64,000 nucleotides of DNA from Blautia sp. An249 (GCF_002159835.1 NZ_NFJL01000003.1:1-64000); one strand, 5' to 3'; shown: positions 54,051-62,618, counted from the stretch's first letter. Numbers and translations are program-made. The notes: generated by a model from the sequence alone, not told the origin.

Positions 54051-55850
54051 ATGGAAAATAATAACAAAGCAAAGATACTGTCTGCCGCACAAATGGCATC
54101 GGTATCAAATATTTCAAATTTAACAAACGACCGGATTGAAGCTCTTGCCGGAGGGCACGGAATGGTAAATATTGCAATCCATACAGTAGCCAATGTTATA
54201 GCAGAAGAGCTTCTTGGAGGAGGCAGCATTGCCATCCGGTTTGCAGATGCCCGTCAACTGCCAGTGGAAAATATTATAAAAAAGGCAATCGATACAGCAA
54301 AAGCCTCCGGGGCAGATGGTGCAAATGCAGCATTGCTGACGGCGGTACTGATGTATCTTGCAGGAACTGCAGCCCAGGTAGGAATCCCCGCAGGAAACAG
54401 GAAACTGGGAGCAACCTGCCGTATGCTGGCAGGAGTGGATCGCAGTGGTGTAAGCGCAATTCCCACATCTAAAATGAATAGTAAAATTTCTGCTTTTCCG
54501 GCTGTTCTGGCAGTCAATCAGGCAATGTTAGACGGAACGTTATCACCCATTAATGGAAGAGATGTCCCTCAGAATGTAGGCGGAAGTCCTTTATATGGTC
54601 ACAGTGCCTTAGGAGAGGATATTATCTGGCCGGGAATCGCAAAAAAAGGAGCGGAGATCGGAACAAAGGCGATGCTGGATGCTATGGCAGGAGCAGGGAT
54701 ACGTCCGGATCCCCTTCATGCCGCTTTATTCGGTGCGGCGGCAATCCTTGAGGTGATTCATCCGGATGCGGAAGTACCGGAAGGAGAAGGACGATATGGA
54801 AGAACCACATCTGTGCGGCTTGTGGGAAAAGCGGCAGCTGAAACAGCAGGACTTCCGGAAAAAATACATATGCATCTGACCAATCAGGAATTTGATACGG
54901 CACAGCTTGTGGGAGATATAGGATTAATTCTAAAAGATATTGGGGGACCTTCTGTCATTGGTATGATGGCTCTGGCTGAAATTCTGGCCTGCTTTAAGGA
55001 AGGAATCTCCAGCGGATTTTCTTCCGGCCCGGTGAATGCGCCGCTGGGACACCAGGGTTCCTATGCCGTTGCTGTTATGAAAGCTCTTCTGGAAGAAAAT
55101 GCAGATCCAAAGGAAATTGCAGAACAGCTCGTTCAGGAGCGAACCGCAAACTCTCTGAATCCGGAATCGGCTCTGGTAAGTATCAATATTATAGCGAGAA
55201 AAGCAGATGAGGTAAGGCTCGGACCAGTGACCAGGCTGATGATTAGGGCGACAGAACCTATGCGTACAAAGGCGATTTTTACAAAAGCCTCCTTTACCTA
55301 TGACCAGTTAAAAGAAGGAAAAAGTCTGGCAGAAGTTGTAAAAGCCCTGGATGACCAACGACTTTTGACAGTGGAAACCCAGGCAGGAGCTCTTTTCAGT
55401 GAGATGACAGGAGAAAAAGTGACTGTAAAAGTAGAAAATCTTCACAGTGCTGCAAGAAGAACCGCAAAATTAGTAAAAAAATACTGGTCATTTGATCCCT
55501 ACGTGGATATGACGGTAACTTTGGGAGAAAAGAAGGCTGTCATGGAAGGATTTGTTCATGACATCATTCCAAGAGTATGCCAGGGAGAATGTCAGGATGT
55601 AGCCTGGGCTGTCCCCTTTGCGGCAGGAGTCATGGATGAACTTGCACTTGCAGGCTGTAACATTTTAAATGTGGTAATCCCTGTGGCAGTGGCATCTGCT
55701 CTGAAACTAAATGACCCGTCTGTCCTGGCAGAAGAAGCGGAACGGGCTGCTTATATAAGTGTGGGAATACCCGGGGCAAAAGCACATGCCACAGAGGCAG
55801 GTATTCTGGCATCTGAAATCGCAGAATTTATGCAGACATCTTACTTTTAA
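54051..55850 (+). CDS. 599-aa protein of unknown function in the lar locus
   Basis: I do not recognise this family. The 599-aa chain is Ala/Gly-rich, soluble by eye, and has no signal peptide or Cys cluster. Notable segments are GGHGMVNIAIHTVANVIAEELLGGG, GVSAIPTSKMNSKISAFPA, DVPQNVGGSPLYGHSALGEDI, SSGPVNAPLGHQGSY and a late VCQGECQDVAWAVPFAAGVMDELA. Several His residues sit in Gly-rich loops, a setting seen in cofactor- or metal-binding enzymes. It lacks the LarA signature. It lies 10 bases after larC2 and 70 before larB, so it may be the enzyme that uses the nickel-pincer cofactor. That is inference from position only. Confidence 0.8.
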   Translation: MENNNKAKILSAAQMASVSNISNLTNDRIEALAGGHGMVNIAIHTVANVIAEELLGGGSIAIRFADARQLPVENIIKKAIDTAKASGADGANAALLTAVLMYLAGTAAQVGIPAGNRKLGATCRMLAGVDRSGVSAIPTSKMNSKISAFPAVLAVNQAMLDGTLSPINGRDVPQNVGGSPLYGHSALGEDIIWPGIAKKGAEIGTKAMLDAMAGAGIRPDPLHAALFGAAAILEVIHPDAEVPEGEGRYGRTTSVRLVGKAAAETAGLPEKIHMHLTNQEFDTAQLVGDIGLILKDIGGPSVIGMMALAEILACFKEGISSGFSSGPVNAPLGHQGSYAVAVMKALLEENADPKEIAEQLVQERTANSLNPESALVSINIIARKADEVRLGPVTRLMIRATEPMRTKAIFTKASFTYDQLKEGKSLAEVVKALDDQRLLTVETQAGALFSEMTGEKVTVKVENLHSAARRTAKLVKKYWSFDPYVDMTVTLGEKKAVMEGFVHDIIPRVCQGECQDVAWAVPFAAGVMDELALAGCNILNVVIPVAVASALKLNDPSVLAEEAERAAYISVGIPGAKAHATEAGILASEIAEFMQTSYF

Positions 55851-55920
55851 TTGAATCCCATAAAAAGAAGGAGCATAGCGGCAGAGATGCCGCTGTGTTT
55901 CTTCAGACAAAGGAGAAAAA

Positions 55921-56667
55921 ATGAAAAAAAGGGAACTGTATGAAATTTTAAATGAAGTAAAAGAAGGAAAACTTCCCGTAAATGAGGCGGTTTTTGAACT
56001 GAAGAAGATGCCGTTTGAAGATCTAGGGTATGCGAAAATTGACTACCACAGGGAATTAAGACAAGGATATGGCGAAGTGATTTTCGGACAGGGGAAGACT
56101 GCGGAACAGATAATCGGGATTCTTACTTCTATGAAAGCAGCGGGACAGAATACGATTTTAATCACCAGGCTGTACCAGGAAGCGGCTGAAAAAATAAAAG
56201 AGAAATTTGATTTGTATTATGATCCCGATTCACATATCGGATTTTCAGGAGAGAAACCTGCCCCCGACGGAAAAGGTACCATACTGATTATGACAGGAGG
56301 AACAAGCGACATTCCTGTTGCTGAAGAAGCGGCATGGACGGCAGAAGTCATGGGAAACCGGGTACAGCGTGTTTATGACGTAGGCGTTGCAGGCATACAC
56401 CGTACTCTGGCACATATGGAAGATATTATGAAAGCAAATGTAATCATTGCAATCGCAGGTATGGAAGGAGCGCTTGCAAGTGTAATCGCCGGTCTTGCAG
56501 ATTGTCCGGTTATTGCAGTTCCTACAAGTATAGGATATGGCACCTCTTTTCATGGTCTTGCAGCGCTTTTATCTATGTTAAATTCCTGTGCCAATGGAGT
56601 TGCCACAGTGAATATCGATAATGGATTTGGCGCGGGCTGCTTTGCCAGCATGATCAATCACAGATAG
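55921..56667 (+). CDS. larB: Nickel pincer cofactor biosynthesis protein LarB
   Basis: LarB carboxylates and hydrolyses nicotinic acid adenine dinucleotide in the first step of pincer cofactor synthesis. The 248-aa length is normal. The C-terminal half is an AIR-carboxylase (PurE-like) fold: ILIMTGGTSDIPVAEEAAWTAEVMG, YDVGVAGIHRTLAHME, VIIAIAGMEGALASVIAGL and VPTSIGYGTSFHGLAALLSMLNSC. The N-terminal segment EILNEVKEGKLPVNEAVFEL is also typical. larC1 follows after 10 bases. Confidence 0.95.
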   Translation: MKKRELYEILNEVKEGKLPVNEAVFELKKMPFEDLGYAKIDYHRELRQGYGEVIFGQGKTAEQIIGILTSMKAAGQNTILITRLYQEAAEKIKEKFDLYYDPDSHIGFSGEKPAPDGKGTILIMTGGTSDIPVAEEAAWTAEVMGNRVQRVYDVGVAGIHRTLAHMEDIMKANVIIAIAGMEGALASVIAGLADCPVIAVPTSIGYGTSFHGLAALLSMLNSCANGVATVNIDNGFGAGCFASMINHR

Positions 56668-56677
56668 GAGGAAAACG

Positions 56678-57433
56678 ATGTGTACAGTTTATTTTGACTG
56701 CGAAAGAGGGGCGGCAGGAGATATGATTTGCGCCGCTTTATTCGGACTTATAAAAGATAAGGCAGCTATGGTAAAACGACTGAACAACATGGGGATTCCC
56801 GGAGCAAAGTTTCTGATAAACAATACAAAACGCTATGAGATGGAAGGACTTTCCATGACGGTAGAAATAGGTGAGCAAACGGAGGAAACGGCATTTTCCG
56901 AACATGGCCATACAGCTCATCGGCATATGACTATGGAAACAATCCGTGAAATTGTGGGAAACCTTAAAGTACCGCAGCATATTAAAAAGATGGTTCTGGA
57001 GATATATCAGATGATTGCCCTGGCTGAGTCTGAGGCACATAACTGCCAGGTGACGGAAGTGCATTTCCATGAGGTTGGGGCACTGGATGCGATTGCTGAT
57101 GTTAGTGCCGCCTGTATGCTTTTGGATGAACTTAAGCCGGAGAATATTATTTCTTCTTCCGTCCATGTGGGAAATGGAACGGTACGCTGTGCCCATGGAG
57201 TTCTCGATGTTCCTGCTCCCGCAACTGCAAATCTGCTTCGGGGAATTCCTTATGAAAAAGGAGAAATTGAAGGAGAAATCTGTACACCTACAGGCGCTGC
57301 TCTTTTGCGGTACTTTGTGCAGAAATTCGGCGTACCTATTCCGGAAAGTTCTATAAAAAAATCGGGAATAGGAATCGGCAAAAGAAAATTTCAGAAACCT
57401 AGCTTTTTTATGGCGGCTATCCTTGCAGAATAA
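56678..57433 (+). CDS. larC1: LarC1-like protein (N-terminal half of the nickel insertase)
   Basis: A 251-aa protein matching LarC1: start VYFDCERGAAGDMICAAL, a His-rich stretch (EHGHTAHRHMTME) that can bind nickel, VHFHEVGALDAIADV, and GEICTPTGAALLRYFV. It ends where LarC1 ends (GIGIGKRKFQKPSFFMAAIL). The LarC2 half is a separate gene upstream (53537). GGAGG precedes the ATG. There is no larE (sulfur donor) gene in the window, although the pathway needs that activity. Confidence 0.92.
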   Translation: MCTVYFDCERGAAGDMICAALFGLIKDKAAMVKRLNNMGIPGAKFLINNTKRYEMEGLSMTVEIGEQTEETAFSEHGHTAHRHMTMETIREIVGNLKVPQHIKKMVLEIYQMIALAESEAHNCQVTEVHFHEVGALDAIADVSAACMLLDELKPENIISSSVHVGNGTVRCAHGVLDVPAPATANLLRGIPYEKGEIEGEICTPTGAALLRYFVQKFGVPIPESSIKKSGIGIGKRKFQKPSFFMAAILAE

Positions 57434-57470
57434 AATATGATACAATGGAAATCGAAAGGAGCTGTATGTT

Positions 57471-57845
57471 ATGTATCAGAAAAAAATGCAGGAAGATATA
57501 CGGTGTCCGTTAGAATACGGTCTGGATGTTTTCGGAGGCAAATGGAAATCCAGAATTATATGTGTACTGGCTGCTAAGGAAAAACTGCGATATAGTGAAA
57601 TCAGAAAAGAAATGTGCAATATCACCGATGCGGTTTTGTCATCAACATTAAAGGAATTAATCGCAGATAAAATTGTTATCCGAAAATCGTACGATGAAAT
57701 TCCTCCGAAGGTTGAATACTCACTTACGGAAAAGGGAAAATCGGTTGTTCCGATTCTGCAGAATATTTGTAAATGGTCTGGGATTTTTTATAAAAAAGAC
57801 AGTGAACATACCATGACACAGTGCCAGAAATGTGACCACTTATAA
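57471..57845 (+). CDS. HxlR-family transcriptional regulator
   Basis: A 124-aa winged-helix regulator with the HxlR signature CPLEYGLDVFGGKWKSRIICVL and LKELIADKIVIRKSYDEIPPKVEYSLTEKG. The Cys at the start of that signature (residue 10) is the one that senses aldehydes or oxidants in several members. It precedes a LysE-type exporter by 35 bases and may control it. It starts 37 bases behind larC1 with AAAGGAG upstream. Confidence 0.9.
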   Translation: MYQKKMQEDIRCPLEYGLDVFGGKWKSRIICVLAAKEKLRYSEIRKEMCNITDAVLSSTLKELIADKIVIRKSYDEIPPKVEYSLTEKGKSVVPILQNICKWSGIFYKKDSEHTMTQCQKCDHL

Positions 57846-57880
57846 AAGCTTGAATCAGTTTGAAAAGGAGAAAAACAGAT

Positions 57881-58468
57881 ATGACCTTTTCCGTGTTAGG
57901 GACACTGTCTTTCTATATGATCGTTAATTCCTTCACTCCCGGTCCGGGCAATATACTGGCCATGAATACGACAACACAGTACGGATGGGGAAAAGGAAAG
58001 AAGCTGATTTTGGGAATCTGCTGCGGATATTTTACAGTTCAGATGATTTGTACGCTGGCATTATATGAATTGAACACACTGCTTACTCCGGTATTATCAC
58101 TGTTAAAGTATATTGGCGCTGTTTATATGTGCTGGCTGGCAATTCATATTTTGCTCAGCCGTCCGGAAAAAAAGAATTTAGATAAAGCCCCTGATTTTTT
58201 CAGAGGTTTTTTATTGCAGCTTGTGAATGTTAAAATCTATTTTTATATTAGTACCTTATTAACCGTGTATCTTATTCCATATATGGAAAATCTGTTCATG
58301 CTTGTGACAGCAGGAATTATAGTAACTGCTGTGGGAAGCGCCGCTTCCCTTGTGTGGGCGTTTTTAGGAGTCAGGCTTCAATCGGGTTATGAAAAGTACT
58401 ATCGTCTGATCAATTCCATTCTTGCGCTGTTTCTGTTTTATTGCGCGTGGGGAATTATGAATCAGTAA
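57881..58468 (+). CDS. LysE-family translocator
   Basis: A 195-aa exporter of the LysE/RhtB group with about six helices. The family start is YMIVNSFTPGPGNILAMNTTTQYG, and the middle contains GFLLQLVNVKIYFYISTLLTVYL in place of the usual NPK motif. It probably exports an amino acid or related compound. ATG 57881 is chosen because AAAAGGAG lies 10 bases upstream; an earlier ATG at 57860 overlaps that site. Confidence 0.88.
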   Translation: MTFSVLGTLSFYMIVNSFTPGPGNILAMNTTTQYGWGKGKKLILGICCGYFTVQMICTLALYELNTLLTPVLSLLKYIGAVYMCWLAIHILLSRPEKKNLDKAPDFFRGFLLQLVNVKIYFYISTLLTVYLIPYMENLFMLVTAGIIVTAVGSAASLVWAFLGVRLQSGYEKYYRLINSILALFLFYCAWGIMNQ

Positions 58469-58489
58469 AATGTGACAGGGAGAGAGAAA

Positions 58490-58894
58490 ATGAAGATTCA
58501 GTATACGGATGAGAAAATTTTTACACAGCAACAGGTAACCGAATTATTTTTATCTGTAGGATGGATTTCCGGCCGGTATCCGGACAGATTATATAAAGCG
58601 TTGAAACATTCTTCTACTGTAATCACTGCATGGGACAGGGAACAGTTGGTGGGCCTTGTCAGAGTCTTAGATGATTCATCAATGCTTGCGTACATACATT
58701 ATGTGCTTGTTCATCCCTCCTATCAGGGAAAAGGGATTGCGGGAACAATGATAAATCAGGTTAAGGAAAAATATAAAGATTTTCCGTATCTTGAAGTTAT
58801 GCCGGAAGAAAGCAAAAATGCTGCGTTTTATGAACAATTCGGATTTCAGATGATGAAAGATGGCGCTGCGATGCAGATTTGCAGTTTCTCATAA
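58490..58894 (+). CDS. GNAT family N-acetyltransferase
   Basis: A 134-aa acetyltransferase. The N-terminal part matches the common small GNAT type (LFLSVGWISGRYPDRLYKAL), and the acetyl-CoA loop is YVLVHPSYQGKGIAGTMINQV (Q-G-K-G-I-A/G). It ends in FYEQFGFQMMKDGAAM. I start at 58490, where GGGAGAGAG lies upstream. It follows the LysE gene by 21 bases and is probably co-transcribed. Substrate unknown. Confidence 0.87.
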   Translation: MKIQYTDEKIFTQQQVTELFLSVGWISGRYPDRLYKALKHSSTVITAWDREQLVGLVRVLDDSSMLAYIHYVLVHPSYQGKGIAGTMINQVKEKYKDFPYLEVMPEESKNAAFYEQFGFQMMKDGAAMQICSFS

Positions 58895-58951
58895 CAAATC
58901 CTCTGTTTAGCATTGCACTGTGGCTGGCGGTATGCCCTTCCAGTCACGGAG

Positions 58952-59120
58952 CTAAATAATCTGTTTGATTATGTGTACAAATTCCTGAGCTGCAGGTGTT
59001 AAGTCCTGCATATTGTTTGCAAATATCCCTATATCGAAAGATATGTCTGTTGTCAGCGACCATATACTATTTCCAGAAGCAATAATAATCAAAACTGACA
59101 GGAATTTCTTCAATATGAAG
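58952..59120 (-). pseudogene. C-terminal fragment of a LysR-family regulator
   Basis: The minus strand reads LHIEEIPVSFDYYCFWK, then, after a frame change, SIWSLTTDISFDIGIFANNM and QDLTPAAQEFVHIIKQII to a stop at 58954-58952. This is the typical end of a LysR effector domain. The HTH and most of the sensor are absent, and one frameshift is present. It borders the heme-operon control region, which may have been placed here by the deletion. Bases 58895-58951 hold nothing assignable. Confidence 0.6.
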
Positions 59121-59235
59121 GTTAGCGAAAACTAACACAATAAAAAATTCTGTATTGACAGGAAATAATTAGCATGTTATACCTAAAGGAGGTAGTCGCA
59201 ACTAACTCATATTATATGGGTAGTCCTTCCTAACC
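59120..59235 (+). promoter_or_regulatory. Heme-uptake operon promoter with three operator-like repeats
   Basis: TTGACA 59155-59160, 17 bases, TATACC 59178-59183. Three related imperfect palindromes occur: GGTTAGCGAAAACTAAC (59120-59136), GGTAGTCGCAACTAAC (59191-59206) and GGTAGTCCTTCCTAACC (59219-59235). The GTTAG/CTAAC half-sites resemble DtxR/IdeR-type iron boxes. MtsR, a DtxR-family protein, controls the related operon in Streptococcus pyogenes. Confidence 0.65.
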
Positions 59236-59303
59236 TGCGCTATAAAAGATTACGGGAATCGGAAAGAAACAATTTTCAATCCCAAAGGGTGGAGGAAGAG
59301 AGT

Positions 59304-59342
59304 ATGAAGAAGAAAACAGAGAGAGCAGACAGGAGAGATTAA
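59304..59342 (+). CDS. 12-codon leader peptide
   Basis: MKKKTERADRRD follows a strong site (GGAGGAAGAG) and ends in TAA, overlapping the A of the shp ATG (TAATG). The second ribosome binding site for shp lies inside it. It may couple or tune translation of the heme protein. Such short frames can also arise by chance. Confidence 0.35.
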   Translation: MKKKTERADRRD

Positions 59343-60460
59343 TGAAAACAGTAAAAAGAATGAGAAAAATCCTTGCCGGACTGCTTGGACTGTTCCTGTT
59401 TGTCCTTATTGGGGCCGGTACAGTGCAGGTGCAGGCGGCAAGCGGCAATGTATATACCTGTGTGATTCATCCCTGTTACGCACATCCGGTCACCGGGGTA
59501 ATCGAGGATTCCGGAGGGGAAGCTTCCTATGCTACCGGACAGGGGATGATTGACGGAGCAGTCTATACCACAGGCATCCTTGAACTGACGGACAGCGGAG
59601 AATATTACCTGACCATTCGGATGAGTCTGATGGGATATACCAGCGGTCATACGTTCTGGGTGCAGAATGTGGGGGATTCCGGCTGGTCCAGTCCGGCGAT
59701 GGGCATAACAGGTACAGGTACAGACAATAATGGAGACACAGCGGATATCTGTATGCAGGTTCCCAGCGAGAACTGCGTAGTCCGCGGCTCTATGTACGTG
59801 GAGCCTATGGGGAGAGATGTGGTTTTCTATCTTTATCCCAGTGACTATGCAGAAGGAAATAATACAGATATGAATGCTACCATGGTGACGTCAGCCTCGG
59901 GAAGTGACAGTGGGGCAGCCGCCGCAGACAATTCTTCCGGCACGGGTACCGCTGGTACAGCCGCCGCAGAAAACAGTACAGCGGCATCCGCAGATAACTC
60001 TTCCGGTACCAATGCCACAGGAGGCAGTTCTGCGGAAACGCCGGCTTCCTTAGAAAGCAGTGCAGAAAACGGGGAAGGTGAGCCCCCCGCGCAGAACAGT
60101 TCTTCCCCCTCTGATACCAGTACTGCAGCGAATAAAACGACAGATAAGGAATCCGGGAATACAACGGACGAAAGCGAGGCTCCGGCCTTGTCCAGCTCCA
60201 TTGAGCTGGCGGCGGAACCGACGTCGGATACGGTCACGGATAAAGAACTCAATGACGCGCAGGGCTTAAGTCTTTCAACAGCGGAGGCTGCTGCAGAAGA
60301 AGGGACAGCGGGAACTTCCGGCGGAACCAGCGCCTTTGCCATTGGGACAGCCATTACGGTATCCGGCCTGATCCTGATGGGCGCTGCAGCAGTAATCGTA
60401 TATTTCTTCCGTAAGAACTGGAGACGCTGGGGCGGAGGTTACGATGATGATGAAATTTAG
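59342..60460 (+). CDS. shp: Cell-surface heme-binding Shp-like protein
   Basis: A 372-aa secreted, membrane-anchored protein. A signal peptide (about residues 1-33) is followed by an Shp heme-binding domain, recognised from YTCVIHPCYAHPVTGVIEDSGG, ATGQGMIDGAVYTTGILELT, SGEYYLTIRMSLMGYTSGH and a domain end at YLYPSDYAEGNNTDM. A low-complexity Ser/Ala/Thr/Glu stalk and a C-terminal helix (ITVSGLILMGAAAVIVYFF) with a basic tail anchor it. In S. pyogenes Shp takes heme and passes it to HtsA; the next gene encodes the HtsA counterpart. Confidence 0.88.
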   Translation: MKTVKRMRKILAGLLGLFLFVLIGAGTVQVQAASGNVYTCVIHPCYAHPVTGVIEDSGGEASYATGQGMIDGAVYTTGILELTDSGEYYLTIRMSLMGYTSGHTFWVQNVGDSGWSSPAMGITGTGTDNNGDTADICMQVPSENCVVRGSMYVEPMGRDVVFYLYPSDYAEGNNTDMNATMVTSASGSDSGAAAADNSSGTGTAGTAAAENSTAASADNSSGTNATGGSSAETPASLESSAENGEGEPPAQNSSSPSDTSTAANKTTDKESGNTTDESEAPALSSSIELAAEPTSDTVTDKELNDAQGLSLSTAEAAAEEGTAGTSGGTSAFAIGTAITVSGLILMGAAAVIVYFFRKNWRRWGGGYDDDEI

Positions 60461-61571
60461 AGCAGGACATAAGAGCAAAAGGCTGGCAGGAGCCGTCCTA
60501 AGTACAGCGCTGGCCTGCAGTCTCTTGACAGGGTGCGTGGATCAAAGGGGCGGGGCTTCCGAGACGGAAGCAGCCCGGAAAGAGACGGCACAGGCTGCAG
60601 AGACCCTCCTTGCGATCACAGATCCCCGGGAAAAAGCAGCGGTAGAAGCGGCAAAGGCTAAGGTGGCAGCCATGGAAGAAGAACCCAGAATCATTGCTAC
60701 TTCCCCGGCCGCGGCTGATATTTGCGACAGACTAAAGCTGGATCTTGTAGGCATATGTTCCAGTACGATTTCCACTTTGCCGGATCGGTATGCGGATGTG
60801 GAGCAGGTGGGAACCTCTATGAGCCCCGATATGGAGATTGTAGCATCCCTGTCTCCGGACTGGATTTTAAGTCCTGCAAGCCTGCAGTCAGATCTGCAGC
60901 CAAAGTATGAGGCTATTGAAACGGACTGGGCATTTCTGAATCTGCGCAGCGTACCGGGCATGTACCGCTCCATTCAGGAGCTGGGGGAAATCTTTGATCG
61001 AAAGGAACAGGCCCAGGAGATGGTGAATGAGTTTACAGAATTCTATGAAGATTACAGCACTGCCAATGAGGGAAAGGAAAATCCGAAGGTACTGATCCTC
61101 ATGGGGCTTCCCGGCAGTTATATTATTGCAACAGAAAATTCCTATGTGGGAAGTCTGGTAGAACTGGCAGGAGGAGAGAACGTTTATGCCGGCACGGAGC
61201 AGGAATTTCTGACTGTCAATACGGAAGACATGCAGTCGAAGGAACCGGATGTGATTCTGCGTGCGGCCCATGCTCTTCCGGATCAGGTAATTGAGATGTT
61301 TAACGAAGATTTTAAAACCAGCGGTATCTGGCAGCATTTCACCGCTGTACAGGAAGGAAGGGTCTATGATTTATCCTATGAGCTCTTTGGTATGAGCGCC
61401 ACCTTCCGCTATCCGGAAGCATTGGAAGAGCTGCAGCCCATGCTTTATCCGGAAAGCGAAGAAGACGAGGCGAAGGCGAAATCCAACAGCGAGAACGCCG
61501 CCCGGGCAGCCGAAGAGAGCGAAGCCAGCGAGAAAACAAATGAGGAAACGCTGAAGGAAATTACCAGGTAG
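60444..61571 (+). CDS. Heme ABC transporter substrate-binding lipoprotein (HtsA/IsdE-like)
   Basis: A 375-aa lipoprotein with the lipobox LLTGC (Cys31) and a periplasmic-binding-protein domain of helical-backbone type: PRIIATSPAAADICDRLKLDLVGI, EQVGTSMSPDMEIVASLSPDWIL, and SYVGSLVELAGGENVYAG. It should receive heme from Shp and give it to the permease. The gene overlaps shp by 17 bases with GGAGG in the overlap. A charged Ala/Glu-rich tail (about the last 45 residues) is an unusual addition. Confidence 0.9.
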   Translation: MMMKFRAGHKSKRLAGAVLSTALACSLLTGCVDQRGGASETEAARKETAQAAETLLAITDPREKAAVEAAKAKVAAMEEEPRIIATSPAAADICDRLKLDLVGICSSTISTLPDRYADVEQVGTSMSPDMEIVASLSPDWILSPASLQSDLQPKYEAIETDWAFLNLRSVPGMYRSIQELGEIFDRKEQAQEMVNEFTEFYEDYSTANEGKENPKVLILMGLPGSYIIATENSYVGSLVELAGGENVYAGTEQEFLTVNTEDMQSKEPDVILRAAHALPDQVIEMFNEDFKTSGIWQHFTAVQEGRVYDLSYELFGMSATFRYPEALEELQPMLYPESEEDEAKAKSNSENAARAAEESEASEKTNEETLKEITR

Positions 61572-61583
61572 GAGGGATATCGC

Positions 61584-62618
61584 ATGAAAAAACTGGAGGA
61601 AAGTCATCGGATGGATATGAGCCGGAAAAAGAAAAAGACGGCGCGGGCCACATTCTCCTTCCTGATTATGGGTGTCCTGCTGATAATTCTGATTTTTGCC
61701 GCAGTGAATATGGGAAGCCTCCGGGTATCTCCGTCAGAGCTGTTCCGGGGACTGTTTATCGAACGAATCGAAAATGTGGCAGCGATCTACGATCTGCGGT
61801 TTCCCCGAATTGTTATTTCCCTGTTTGCAGGCGCAGCGGTGGCAGTCTCCGGTGTACTGTTCCAGGCGGTTCTTAAGAATCCCCTGGCAGATCCGGGAAT
61901 TATCGGCATTTCCGGCGGGGCAGGTTTTACCGCTGTTTTGATTACCGCATTCCTTCCGTCGCTGTTTTTTTTCACACCCTTGTTTGCATTTGCAGGCGGT
62001 GTGCTGGCCTTCTTCCTTGTATACAGCCTGTCGTGGAAAGGCGGACTGAGTCCTCTGCGTATCATCCTGACCGGCGTGGCCGTAAGCACCGTGTTTACCG
62101 GACTTTCCGATGCGCTTAATTCCATGACCGGAGGCAGTTCTACAGGGGTTGCGTCTATCGTGGAAGGAAATATCACACAGAAAACGTGGGAGGACGTACA
62201 GACTCTCCTCCCCTATGTTATAGGAGGACTGATCCTTGCCATCTTGTTTTCCGGGATGTGTAATCTGATGTCGCTGGAGGACAAGACGGCGCGGGGACTG
62301 GGCGTCAACGTGAATCTGATGCGGATTCTGATTTCCCTGGTTGCAGTGCTTCTGGCCAGTATCTCCACAGCAGTGGCCGGGGCTGTCAGCTTCCTGGGAC
62401 TGCTTGTGCCGCATATCGGGCGTCTCCTGGTGGGAAGCGATCACCGGGCGCTGATTCCCTTTTCCATGCTGGCAGGAGCGTTTACTTTCCTGCTGGCCGA
62501 TACCATCGGCAGGACGATAGCGGCGCCTTACGAGGTGTCTGCGTCTGTCATTATGAGTGTGATCGGCGGCCCGTTCTTCATCATTCTGTTAAGGAGGTCG
62601 AAGAAATATGCAGCGTGA
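61584..62618 (+). CDS. FecCD-type heme ABC transporter permease
   Basis: A 344-aa permease of the BtuC/FecCD group with about ten helices. Family motifs are YDLRFPRIVISLFAGAAVAVSGVLFQAVLKNPLADPGIIGISGGAGF near the N-terminus, and the coupling region ISTAVAGAVSFLGLLVPHIGRLLVG. AGGAGGG precedes the ATG. It overlaps the ATPase gene by 11 bases and belongs to the shp operon. Confidence 0.93.
   Translation: MKKLEESHRMDMSRKKKKTARATFSFLIMGVLLIILIFAAVNMGSLRVSPSELFRGLFIERIENVAAIYDLRFPRIVISLFAGAAVAVSGVLFQAVLKNPLADPGIIGISGGAGFTAVLITAFLPSLFFFTPLFAFAGGVLAFFLVYSLSWKGGLSPLRIILTGVAVSTVFTGLSDALNSMTGGSSTGVASIVEGNITQKTWEDVQTLLPYVIGGLILAILFSGMCNLMSLEDKTARGLGVNVNLMRILISLVAVLLASISTAVAGAVSFLGLLVPHIGRLLVGSDHRALIPFSMLAGAFTFLLADTIGRTIAAPYEVSASVIMSVIGGPFFIILLRRSKKYAA

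Noticed and set aside
54051-55850. Calling the 599-aa protein a LarA lactate racemase
   Set aside because: I found none of the LarA signature segments; length and composition differ. Only the neighbourhood links it to the cofactor.
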